From NCBI GenBank assembly GCA_027596075.1, contig JADGJC010000487.1, positions 1 to 22,984 on the forward strand: 22,984 nt of DNA. Reading direction: 5' to 3'. A program made the translations under genes and the position numbers. The first letter of the stretch is position 1. Every line of letters begins with the position of its first letter. This DNA is from Rhizophlyctis rosea (lineage: Eukaryota; Chytridiomycota; Chytridiomycetes; Rhizophlyctidales; Rhizophlyctidaceae). Below are positions 10,057 to 19,883 of the stretch, one piece after another. The notes below the pieces were generated by a model. That model saw only the letters and a program-made list of their open reading frames with translations, had not been told where the DNA came from and searched no databases.

Positions 10057-11530
10057 ATGCACTTCAATGAGAAACCCATTGTTGCCATTATGGGATGCAC
10101 GACGCCAGAAGGTGAACGCTCGGAACGATCAGACCACCACTTGATGTTGTCCATGTTGTCATAACTGAATACCGTCATCAACCAGGTCTTTCTGTAACCC
10201 ACGCCTTGATGAGTCCGCCAATGCCTTACACGCTACGCCTGCTCACCCGCCACCAGCACCATCCCTCCCTCACACACCTTCCAATCAGTCCGTACATGAC
10301 AATTCACCGCTGCGACATCAACAAAGAGAAGCATCTCCGCCGATGTCTGGTGGGCGTGTGGGCCGTGTTCTGCGTCACGGACTGGTATGTCAGCGAGAAC
10401 CTATGGGATAGGGGAAATGAAAAGAAACAGGGGACAAGGATAGTGGACGTTGCGCTCAGTCTTGGTGTCAACGTTTTTGTTTGGAGGTGAGTTCTACCAG
10501 TTCCTTGATAATATGTGGTGGGCGTCTCGACTCAAGACGAGCCACAATCCAGCACACAGCCTGCGGCATCCATCATAAGCGGTGGCAAGTATATGGCCAT
10601 CTCCCAATTTGACTGCAAGGCGGCTGTTGAGAAGGTAACCCAGTAGGATTCTTAGACGCATTACGTGGCCCCCTCACACAATATCACCAATCCTAGTACA
10701 TGCACTCCCCAAAAATCCAACCACACCTCGCCCAAATGTTCATTCAAACGGCATTACCGCTCTCAAAGTTTCTTACAATGTTCCCGCCTCGCCAATCTCC
10801 GGTTGACGGAGTCTTCGAATTTCGATTGCCGATAGGAAGCAACAAGAGGATCGTGGTTGCAGACGTCGACAATGATGTCGGGGTTAGTGATTCAGCTGAC
10901 GCTCATCCCATTTCGAAGGTTATCTCATACATCGCAGCCGGTAGTTCGATCGATACTGCAGCATATGCCTGTCGGGAAGAAGTTCACTATCGGAAGGGAA
11001 ATCAAATGTCAGGATTTGATCAATACTTGGACGAAAAGTAGGACCGCGCAGCTCCTGATATTACGTGTGATCGGTCAAGTCTAATGTTCTCACTCAAATC
11101 TTAGTTACCGGCCATGCTGCCCGCTGGGTCACTATATCTCCATCCGATTTCCTCCAAGAGCATTCGGCGAAGATCACTCCCAGCGGTGCTCAGGAGATGC
11201 TGCAAATGTTTCAGGTACGTTCCCAGTCAACGACTTCAGCTCCCTCTACTGCCATCATCTGTTACTAAGCGGAGTTCTCCCCTTCAAAAGCTGTTCAACG
11301 ACTTCCCAAACGAAGTCTACCCGCTCCATTCTATCTTGGCATCCATGGCATATTTTGTCAAGCATGGGTTACGTGTCACGACTTTGGACGAGTGGGCGAT
11401 GCGCGAATGGGGAAAGGAGGACGAAGGAGTTCACATAGAGATGGAACACCGAAATGCTCCATTTGGAGATCCTTGTCAAGCTGGAGAGTCCGGCGTTAAC
11501 AAGGAGCATCGGGGTCTGTTCTTGGCCTAA
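10057..11530 (+). CDS. NmrA-like family NAD(P)-binding protein
   Basis: NmrA-like proteins are atypical short-chain dehydrogenases with a Rossmann fold; many sense NAD(P) redox state rather than catalyse. Exons 10057-10111, 10186-10486, 10553-10634, 10697-10882, 10962-11037, 11105-11214 and 11291-11530 join in phase to 349 aa. Evidence: an N-terminal beta strand and nucleotide loop (PIVAIMGCTTPEGLSV, residues 7-22), the second strand YTLRLLTR, the pattern AVFCVTDWY, then SGGKYMAISQFDCKAAVEKYM, which corresponds to the NmrA 'SGGKY..HFD.KA..E' region, and C-terminal PVGKKFTIGREI. The usual GxxGxxG loop reads G13-C-T-T16-P-E-G19, with the central Gly replaced by Thr. An ordinary oxidoreductase is the alternative, but no YxxxK catalytic pair was recognised. 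Introns are 62-79 nt. Confidence 0.85.
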
Positions 11531-12156
11531 TTCGAGTGACCAATGAGGTCAAATGCTGTAGATCGATTGCACAACCTTGTGTATATTTGTTTCATGTGTA
11601 GCAAGCTGCTGTAATGCATATACATGGGCCGCATCCGTACAAAATGCGTCCTGTTATTCCAGAGTAATCACGGGAGCGTTTCTCAATTCCATTGTGTTTC
11701 CATCACTGTGACTGCCTATTGATGAATCATTTCCGTCGGTTGGATAAGTGCTACTCAAATCCCCGCGTGAGGCTGATGTGATATTCCATCTTGCGGCTGA
11801 AATGGCAAGATGGTGATGAGCATTCCACATATGATACTGTGAGCATTAGGCCGATACCAACCACGGTGATGGAAAGGCATGCCAGCCGCACCAGGCATAC
11901 GCCAATGGCGACCAGCAACACTCAAATCCTTTATCTATTTATAAACATGATCACCTGATCATTGGCCGATTGCAATCCATCAGGCCTACCTACAGGCGAC
12001 CAGTCCGTCAATCCGATCGCATAATCAAATCTGATTGGCCGCATGACTCATTTCACAAGCCCCGATGCATGGTATAAATACTGGGAGTGCACTTCTCATT
12101 CAATAACAATTGTCTCTTGATCATTCGAGGCTGCGTTGGCGGCCCAGGTGGGGTGC
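11531..12156. other. Gene-poor stretch with a TATA box near its end
   Basis: No supported coding region is visible between the NmrA-like stop codon and 12156. The last 90 bp include a TATA element at 12073-12080. Confidence 0.5.
12073..12080 (+). promoter_or_regulatory. TATA-box-like element
   Basis: The sequence tataaata lies about 80 bp before the first downstream ATG (12157). It may drive the short Pro-rich reading frame or a longer transcript running towards the gene at 12813. It could also be a chance match. Confidence 0.45.
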
Positions 12157-12291
12157 ATGGGTCCGCAAGGGCCCATCATGCCACCGCCGCCCATCATGCC
12201 ACCGCCCTACGGGGGGATGACCAGGGGGCGGCCTCACCAGTGCCATGGCCCACGGGCCCTTGTCAGCTGTCGCCGTACGCGGGGCAGTTGA
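12157..12291 (+). CDS. Possible short Pro-rich ORF or first exon (44 codons)
   Basis: This frame starts with the ATG nearest the TATA element and encodes a Met/Pro-rich peptide containing PIMPPP twice, from an exact 18-bp tandem duplication (12171-12188 and 12189-12206). It runs into the first arm of an inverted repeat and stops there. I recognise no family. It may be a truncated first exon of a disrupted gene, or non-coding. A longer open frame in another phase (12087-12725) crosses the same inverted repeats and begins with GTG rather than ATG. Confidence 0.25.
   Translation: MGPQGPIMPPPPIMPPPYGGMTRGRPHQCHGPRALVSCRRTRGS
12171..12206 (+). repeat. Exact 18-bp tandem duplication
   Basis: Two adjacent identical copies of gcccatcatgccaccgcc are present. 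Confidence 0.95.
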
Positions 12292-12415
12292 CTCAAGCGA
12301 GTGGTGGTGATGAGGTGTATTGTTTAAAGGAGTTGTACGCATTTCCTTTTGCATTTTTTGTCTTCCCATGCAAGCATGCGAAGACTCGCTTGAGTCAACT
12401 GCCCCGCGTACGGCG
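12271..12415. repeat. Perfect 32-bp inverted repeat, 81-nt loop
   Basis: Arm 12271-12302 (beginning cgccgtacgcggggcagttg) is the exact reverse complement of 12384-12415. Matching ends abruptly on both sides. It lies just upstream of a second, independent inverted repeat. Confidence 0.95.
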
Positions 12416-12419
12416 GAGG

Positions 12420-12505
12420 CTGAACAGGAACCCGAATGCCATCACCAAACAACTCCGCGGAATGCCAAGGTATACCTTGGTGATGGCATTCGGGTTCCTG
12501 TTCAG
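12420..12505. repeat. Perfect 29-bp inverted repeat, 28-nt loop
   Basis: Arm 12420-12448 (beginning ctgaacaggaacccgaatgc) is the exact reverse complement of 12477-12505. A 16-bp perfect palindrome, ccaaggtataccttgg (12465-12480), overlaps the start of the second arm. A transcript would form a strong hairpin. Confidence 0.95.
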
Positions 12506-12812
12506 TCTGTGGGCAAAATGTCGAGGAGATGCGTGGAGGCTTTTGAGGGGACGTTTGGCGATTTCCAGCATTTACTACGGAATAAGACTGTATGCTTCGA
12601 GAGTACAGGCGCAACACATTCCTAACTTGCCCAGGAGCATCTGTATCCGTTTGGACGGCAGAACTGTCCGTGAACGCTTAAGTAAGCAGCAGTGTCAGCC
12701 TGCTGCGCTTTGCGGCGTGACTTGACCCCACTCCGCCAGGTGAGGACCCCCAGCATTTCTCCACCCATCCAAATCTCTGCCCCGTCAAAGCTCAAATGAA
12801 CCACTCATCGAA
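12506..12812. other. Region between the inverted repeats and the DUF6939-like gene
   Basis: No coding region with family support is seen. An open frame on plus (about 12506-12625) has plausible composition but no recognised match. The last part must hold the leader of the gene starting at 12813. An upstream ATG at 12796 opens an overlapping frame. Confidence 0.4.
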
Positions 12813-13689
12813 ATGCCAAAGCGCAAAGCAGCCGACGATCTCTCCAAAGCGGTCAAGAAGGCTACCACCAACCTATCGCGAGGTGCGTTTGCGACAACCT
12901 GCATTTACGATTCTTCTGACTCGAGCGACGACAATGCCGGCCCTGCCAGTCCTGCCAAGCAAACCCCTCCAACCCAATCAAAGCATCCAATTATCGTGGT
13001 CCACCACCACACCAAACCCACTACACTTCAGAAGAAGTACCCATCATGTACAATTTTCGATGTGACATCCAAAGGATTCATGCCCTGGCGAAAGTTCTCC
13101 CCATTCTATCCTCACGGCCGCATTCCCATTCCAACGGACTCGAAGAATCATGGAACCAGCGTGGAAGGCATATGGTCAGATAGCGCTTCTTCAGGCTTTG
13201 CGTTGCTTTCTATCCCACTGTGATGACTTACATCATCCTCCTGATCCAGGCAAGGTCTAAAATACTTTTCCAAAGAAGGCACTGACCCCACCAAACTCAG
13301 CATCTCCAACATGAAGAACCTGAAACGAAAGGCAACAGAGGCATGCGGTCGACTCCTGGGGCATTCCCCAACCATACGTCCTACAGCCAGCAGGAAGCCA
13401 CTTGCGTATCTGGAAGCAAGGAAGAAGATCTATCTTCCAGCTTACAGACATATCTTGGGTCTGCTTGAGGATGAAGTGAAGCAGATAGGTGAAGCCGCTG
13501 AACGTGGTCCCGTGATACTGCTTGACTACAACACAAACTTTGATTTGGAAGATTGCAGCAAACCATTGAGCCATGCGGGTCTGGTATGTGTCCAAGGTGG
13601 AGAAATGAACATGCATACACAACGCTAATGTGTGTTCATTCTAGGTGAAGGCATTTCTGGACAAAGATGATTGGATTGGGCAAGACTAA
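12813..13689 (+). CDS. Uncharacterised conserved protein, DUF6939-like
   Basis: Three exons (12813-13174, 13250-13583, 13645-13689) join in phase to 246 aa. From memory, the core matches an uncharacterised family best known from bacteria and phages that I believe Pfam calls DUF6939: KKYPSCTIFDVTSKG, WRKFSPFYPHGRIPIP, VEGIWQGLKYF, NMKNLKRKA, LLGH, YLEARKKIYLPAYRHIL, PVILLDYNTNFDLEDCSKPL and SHAGLVKAFL. The conserved Trp-Gln of VEGIWQGLK is split exactly by the first intron, which supports that splice. The first 60 residues are a lineage-specific, Lys- and Ser/Asp-rich extension (starting MPKRKA) that looks disordered and possibly nuclear. Biochemical function is unknown. An out-of-frame ATG 17 nt upstream could reduce translation. 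Spliceosomal introns argue it is a settled fungal gene even if it originally came from bacteria. Confidence 0.82.
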
Positions 13690-13990
13690 AGTAGACCTCA
13701 TGTCCAGCAATAGATCATCAGCAATAGAAATGCCTCGCAGGGCCGCTTCTGGCCTGGACCATCTTCAAACAACAATCACACAATATGCATCCAAAGCGTT
13801 TTTCCTTGTATTAAACATCAAACTTTCACAAGACAAACATGTACAGTTTTGCCCAGCACCAAATTTACACCTTAACCCTCTTCAAACCCCTTCCGAAAAC
13901 GTTCGTTCCAATGTGACCAGTTGTACATATGAAAAGCAAATATCACGCAAGAACCCATATAGGTCAAAGAATATGAACAAGTGTAATCCA

Positions 13991-16956
13991 TCACGGTTTC
14001 TTCAGCAATTCGCTGAAGGTGCCGTCGATACAGTTTTTGAGTTCTTTGTAGCTCACGATTAGGCAGGACTGCTCATCCCGTGATGTCAGCATGATCTTTT
14101 CGTCGACTCCAGCGTCAAGCTGCAAGGCCGTATAATGTAAGCAGGCATTCAAGTTCAAATAATTTGTTGAATCTCACTAACCTTGTTCAAGCATTGAATC
14201 ACATGCGCCATGTCTACAACTGGGGCCCCAGTTTCATCCACTTGATGGAAAACGTAATCTCTGAATAGCTTCAGGAGATATCGATCACCGGTTTCCGACC
14301 ATGTTGTGTCCATCTCAAACCTACATGCGGGAGGTAAGGACCGAGGGAACGTCAAATCAGATAATGACTTCCATGCTTACTCGGGCCGCTCGTTGATGAA
14401 TCCCAGTTTGCAGAGCAGACGAACCAATCGTCCATTCTCCAACTCCCGACACAGTTCGCCTTCCAGGAAGTCATTATACCTGCCCAAATATGTGTATTAG
14501 CTCTCCCCAATTCCTTCAGTTAGAAACAGGAAAGTACGTACGAATGAGCACTGTTGATCTCGTTCAATACCCTCGGACCAATCATGATGATAACATCATC
14601 AATGCCCTTGAAATTGCTTGGTTTGCTGAGCAAGTAAAGCATGACATTCTTGATCTCCGCCGAGTAATGCCGAACGATAAAATCGATGGATTTCGGCAAA
14701 TTGTGGACCGCTCCAAGAGAACCGCAAGCTAAGGCAACAATCAACTGGCCAAAGTGGAGCAAATCCTCTTGCTGATGATGTTGGCCGGTCAACAGGTAGT
14801 GTTGATCACATTCGCGTGTGGGTACAACACCTTACCTGATGATGTGCTGTGTTCTTTCCTCCGTCATACGTTAGCATGTCAAATATTCCACAGCAGTTCA
14901 ACCGAATTCTGCATGATCAAGTGACATATTAGTGGCCAAGACGACCATAATTGATGCCTGTATTGAAGCCTACCGATTCTTTCCCGTCAAAAGGATTTTA
15001 CTTGGTTCTATGATCCTCGCCGCAAGTCCAGCCGCATGAATCGTTTTCAAGGCCGACGCAAGCTGGGTGATGTAACTCCAAAGCACTTTCTCCGGTAGAC
15101 TTGCCCCACCATGCACCGCCGGATTCAGGTGTTTTGCGTAGAGAGTTGTTGAACATGGGTGATAATCGTAAACAAATACAAGTGCTTTTGCCATATGTTA
15201 GTAAAGAACATCGCAGCGGGCTACCTATCCAACTCACAATGATCTCCGAACGCTTTTGTTGTGAAAGCTTCGCGAAGTGAGACCACGTTCGCGTGTCGTA
15301 TCCGTCTCCATTGCTCAATCGTCGTCATGGCAGCTTCGTTGGTCAATCGGAATCCTTCACAATGGAATAAGCATGTAGCGGTGTGGCTCTCATCAACAAA
15401 TGCATTCACCTTCTATTCTTCGCAGAACGTACGTTCTTCCATCAGACCAGTTGATCGCCTTGTACACCCATGTTGGCAGACCAAACACTTTCACACTCTT
15501 TTCCCGATGTTCGTCCAATGGATAGAAGGAATGATAAACATGCAACTCTGCAGGTAACCTCTGGTAATCCGGTGCTGCAAAATGGATGTCAGCCAAATAT
15601 ACTTACAAATCAACGTCTCAAAAGCCCAATGCGCACATGTCGGGTCCAGAACTTGCTGTACAGCCTCGCTCTTGCGTTGCAGATCCTCTCTCAGCTTATC
15701 GGACATGAAGAACGTATGAACACTTTTTTGGTGGGGTTGGAAGTTTGAGATGTGCGGCAAGGGGGTAGTGTACAGATGATATTGCAGCTGCAATGACATT
15801 CTCATTAATCACGCCATGAATTTGCCTATCGAGGCAAGTACACACCGGCTGTTGGGGTCCGATCAATCCGAGGGCCTGTTGCTGTTGCAGGTAAAAGGGA
15901 TCCACGGTGGCAGGTGGGTATTGGTATGGATTCGGTGCTTGCGACACCTATTGATTGTTTAGAAGATGCTCCGTCCATAAGTTCGGAAATACATGCCATA
16001 ACATCAGCCATCGTGGGTGGTGCCCCCAAACTCAACCGGTTCATGGACATGCCAAGTGTTGGCAAATCGTGCATGTTGGAGGTGGGTGGCACAACAAAAG
16101 GTGACGACTGATCGGTGAGGGGTGCGGATGTTGTTGGGTAGAAGCTATACTGATTTGCGTCGTACGGTTGAGGAAGACTGCTCAAAGCCATAATGAGCAT
16201 CGACTATCAATGGACCCATCCGATACAAAACACCGCCTACCCCTCAGCCATCAGGCGCTGGTCAAATGCGGGAGGCTGTGCGACGCCAGGTGGTATTGAA
16301 GGTAGTGATGCATCCGCAGAATAGGCTGCTTCAACTGCGTTTTCTAAGACATAAATGTTCCGCGCGAGCTCAAAAATCAAACTGACCATTGGAGGTATTC
16401 GGAACAAAGGGTGCGACATGAACGGCCTCCTTCGGCAAAGTGTTTGCTGGAGTAAAAACTGGAGAGTCGACTCGCAGCTTCGTTTTGTTCCTATCGGACA
16501 GCAACGCTTTCAATGAAAGGCCCCACGCTTCAAGATTAGATATTGAAACGACGATGCAAAACCTACGCGTCTGGGCTTCCTATCTGACCTACAGCTGCCT
16601 TCCCCTGGAAGATTGGAATGCTTAGTATCTGCCTGATTCGCAAAAATAACCGGCGATATCAGAAGTGCCCAGTTTCTTTGTGCACATAGCTATTTGAGCG
16701 TGTGACCGTGTGCACTTCTGTACTCCACAACAGCATACGATGGCTATCACCCACCGTTTCGTGGTTGAACTCGCACCCGCGACCCTCATATTTACAATAT
16801 CCATGTATTATTACATTCCGGCACAAACGGTTTTTCTCTGTTGAAAAGATAGATTTACTGAGTCATATTATGCAAGTGTAATAGTTCCCACGTACGTCCT
16901 CTCGGGGGTGTTCGTGCACCAGTAACATCCGACGGTTCGGGGCTAAGTCTTTCCAT
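13991..16956 (-). CDS. PAN3: PAN2-PAN3 deadenylation complex subunit PAN3
   Basis: PAN3 recruits the PAN2 exonuclease to poly(A)-binding protein for the first step of cytoplasmic mRNA deadenylation. Sixteen exons give 656 aa: 16956-16896, 16837-16755, 16632-16589, 16490-16387, 16328-16241, 16177-16003, 15947-15846, 15787-15637, 15574-15410, 15354-15238, 15184-14974, 14908-14836, 14771-14542, 14479-14381, 14320-14182, 14119-13991. In order: a CCCH zinc finger ([20 protein letters not shown], Cys26, Cys35, Cys42, His46), a PAM2-like PABP-binding motif [10 protein letters not shown] (68-77), a Pro/Gln-rich linker, the pseudokinase ([93 protein letters not shown]), a coiled-coil link and the C-terminal knob ([49 protein letters not shown]). 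Exon joins in the N-terminal linker (16632-16589 and the 16003 donor) are the least certain. Confidence 0.94.
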
Positions 16957-17876
16957 GATTGCACTATGTGAACTATCTGAGCGGCCAATATCCTCTCAAG
17001 GCGGCATCCAACTGGTGTAACTTTTGAGCTTGTTTGTCGCTACCTTGAGAAGAACTAGATTGAGAACGGGAGAAAATAGCACCCGTCCGTGTAAATTTAT
17101 GAGATCATGAACCTCGGTTTTGGATTTTCCAAATTCGGTCAGATGACATTTCATGTAAGCACGAACGGCACAGCATTTCTCCCGGAATTTGACAGTTGTT
17201 AACTTGTTACATTAAGACCGTGGAACGGAAATAGCGCTGAGACAGCGTACTAATCCCTCAAAGATTCCAAGCCAAAACCTAGTGTAGGCACATGAAGCAA
17301 CATCTCATATTCGTGTCTGCTTATGATGATCAAGATGGAATCTATAGATGCTCCCGAGCATGCCATGCTGAGCAATAGTGTGGCAGAGCAGCATTCATGT
17401 TCAAATAAGGTATTGACACCTCGGTCGAAAGCAGCAAAGTTGCTGTTGTGCAGTTTGTTTTTGCAAGAAGCCGGAATCCGGGAGTATGGACCTAAATTCG
17501 CGCCACGCACTAGCGTCTGATTGGGGGAGTAAGGAGATTCTTGGGGCTCGATCGGGGCGGTGTGTCTTTCGCCATGCGAAGGTGGAGCTTCCCTGAACCC
17601 CTTGAGCATCTGCAATTTATTGACCTCTCCTCTGCAAACCTAGAGTTTCCGTCGGTTTATTACCAATCAGCCGTTCCAGTGAAATCAGCAACGTAACACT
17701 CCTTGGACCGAACGCCATCTCACTTTCGCACACACACCCCTTAACATCGTGGAACTTTCCAGCTTGCACCTTTTCTACCGCTTTACGTGTCTGTCGATCT
17801 CTTACATACCTCACATACCGCATACCAAGAGCCTTTTTCCGGAGTATTGCATAGTGCGACGCCTTCAACACCCATG
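16957..17876. promoter_or_regulatory. Divergent intergenic region between PAN3 and the G alpha gene
   Basis: About 920 bp separates the start codons. Open frames of 60-120 codons occur on both strands (for example 17250-17615 minus and 17617-17871 minus), but none shows a family motif or a convincing splice context. I treat the stretch as non-coding, holding both promoters. Confidence 0.45.
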
Positions 17877-19646
17877 ATGGGCATCTGTGCGTCCCAGCCC
17901 GATGCCGAGTATGGTGTCACGAAAGAGGACCTAAGTCGGCATAAAGAGATCGAGAAACAAATCGATATGGAGCGGAAGTCAATGGCGCGGGATAAGGGGC
18001 ATAAGCTATTACTATTAGGTTCGTTTTCCCTTCATATGTGGGTTGCCGATATGGATGTGGGTGGGGATGTGCGCGGAAGTTGTAGGAAGTTTTGTGGGAA
18101 TGAGTGCACAACGAAGAGAAGCGATTATACGTGGGACTGTGACGAAGGATTGCGAGTGTGATCTCGCATACCCAGATTATACCCGCAATGTCCGCGGATG
18201 CAAAAAGTGGATGATTCCGGTGGTGCTTACAGAAGTTTTCACAGAATCTTGGACTGGAGAGAGGCGCCTTTTGCATTGCATGCCTGTGCATAACACGTCC
18301 CGCTTTCAACAGGACCATCAGAAGCAGGCAAATCCACCATACTTAAACAACTACGAATAATATACGCCAAAGGGATGTCACCTGAAGAGCGAAATACATA
18401 CAGGTGGGACATTTTTTTGCCCGTGTGATGACCCATAATTCAAAAGTCCGACGGCCGTAACGAACATCGTTTACAGAATAGTAGTCATGACAAACGTAAT
18501 AACAGCACTTGCAACGATACTCACACACATGGAGACCGTAGGATTCATTCTGGAGACTGAAGAGTCCAAGGTGCGATGCTGTTTTCGTCAGTCATGCATG
18601 CCTGCAAATCATGAATGACCCCCTAATACCCTAACACACATGAACATACAGAAAGCAGCATCATCATTCCTCGAATCATACAAACCCTTTCTAGAATCCT
18701 TTTCCCAAACTCACGTCGTCGACCCCGCATTACCTCCCCTCGTCCAAAAACTATGGTCGGATCCAGTCATAAAACGCGCGTCAGAATGCGGATCACAGTT
18801 CCACCTCATCGATAGTGCAGAGTATTTTCTTGATCGGGCAGGGGAGATCTTGATGAACGGTTATGTACCGTGCGAGCAAGGTTTGTGCTCTTTGCGTTGG
18901 AATGGGACTGTACAGTACCCAACTTTTATTGGTTGATTCCGCTGTCATCTGAACTACAACTTCCACCACCAGACATCCTCCGCTCCCGCGTCATGACAAC
19001 AGCAGTAACAGAATCCATCATCTCCATCAACCGCATCACCTACCGCATCTACGACGTCGCCGGCCACCGCGGCATGCGACACGCATGGGCAAACTACTTC
19101 GAAGACGCCCGGGCAGTCATCTTTGTAGTCGCCATATCCTCCTACGACCAAGTCCTTGCCGAGGACCCTTCAGTCAACAGAATGAAAGACGCCATGCAGC
19201 TCTTTGCGGCCGTTTGTAATCACCCACTGTTCACCAACACGAGCGTCATACTGCTGTTAAATAAGATTGACATTTTTCGGAAGAAGATTAAGAATAAACC
19301 TATTGAGGAGGTTTTTAAGGATTATAAGGGTGAGTTTTTTGGATCTGATTTGATGGGCGACCATATGAGAGGAATCCGTTCCCCTGCCCTTTCACCAATC
19401 TATAACCGCGTTTCGTCACATATCCAACGGGCTGCTCACCCAAACTTTCACCAACTAGGCGGCGCAGATTACACCCAAGCAACATCCTACTTCGCCCGGA
19501 TATTCGTCAAATTAAATAAGCACCCAGATAAACAGATTTATACCCATCTCACATGGGCGACCGACACAAAACAGACAAAGGTTGTATTGGCGGCTGTTAC
19601 GGATACGGTACAGCGGATTGCGCTACGGATGGCGGGGATGCTATGA
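17877..19646 (+). CDS. Divergent heterotrimeric G-protein alpha subunit
   Basis: G alpha subunits are membrane-attached GTP switches downstream of receptors. Exons 17877-18018, 18313-18403, 18477-18570, 18652-18880, 18973-19329 and 19459-19646 join in phase to 366 aa. The second of two adjacent ATGs (17874 and 17877) was chosen because it yields MGICAS, a myristoylation-type start with nearby Cys. G boxes: P-loop GPSEAGKST at 48-56 (usual GAGESGKST), switch I RSRVMTTAVTE at 189-199 with Arg191 and Thr195 kept, switch II DVAGHRGMRHAW at 213-224 (usual DVGGQ), NKID at 282-285, and TWAT at 336-339 (usual TCAT). The catalytic Gln is thus His217 and the Gly equivalent to Ras Gly12 is Ser50. The C-terminus AGML lacks the pertussis-toxin Cys. 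Helical-domain segments such as SAEYFLDRAGEI are normal. Introns 1 (294 nt) and 5 (129 nt) are long for the window. Confidence 0.92.
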
Positions 19647-19883
19647 TTGTGGCGGGGAGTGTTGGACTTGTTGGATGGGCAAGCGACACCCTGTAATGCA
19701 TTGCTGTGCTGCGGAAGGCAAGGCACACACGAGCCGATGAGGGGGACGAGAAAACGATAGGATTGTGATGGGGTGTGTAGGCTTAATGGACGTTCTTGTC
19801 GTAACCTGTGTAAATGAAATAATATGTATGTACTGTTTCTGGTGACAATTGTAGGAAGTCCATGTAAGGCTTTCATCATCCCC
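19647..19883. other. 3' intergenic region after the G alpha gene
   Basis: This is short and probably holds 3' untranslated sequence. No gene is seen. Confidence 0.4.

Noticed and set aside
12271..12505. CRISPR array or transposon terminal repeats
   Set aside because: There are only two different inverted repeats, no direct-repeat/spacer periodicity, no transposase frame and no flanking target-site duplication that I could see.
12087..12725. A 212-codon plus-strand open frame across the inverted repeats
   Set aside because: It begins with GTG rather than ATG, its residue pattern is erratic, and its length is explained by high GC and by reading both arms of the inverted repeats.
15574..15637. 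A 32-nt intron with the strong donor GTAAGT in PAN3
   Set aside because: It is below the minimum intron size seen here. The upstream donor GTGCGC gives a 62-nt intron in the same phase and a product that fits PAN3.
17250..17615. A 121-codon minus-strand open frame upstream of the G alpha gene
   Set aside because: No motif, and an overlapping plus-strand frame of similar quality exists; it is most likely chance in the divergent promoter region.
17917..18318. A 133-codon minus-strand open frame over G alpha exon 1 and intron 1
   Set aside because: It overlaps a well-supported exon on the other strand and has no family features.
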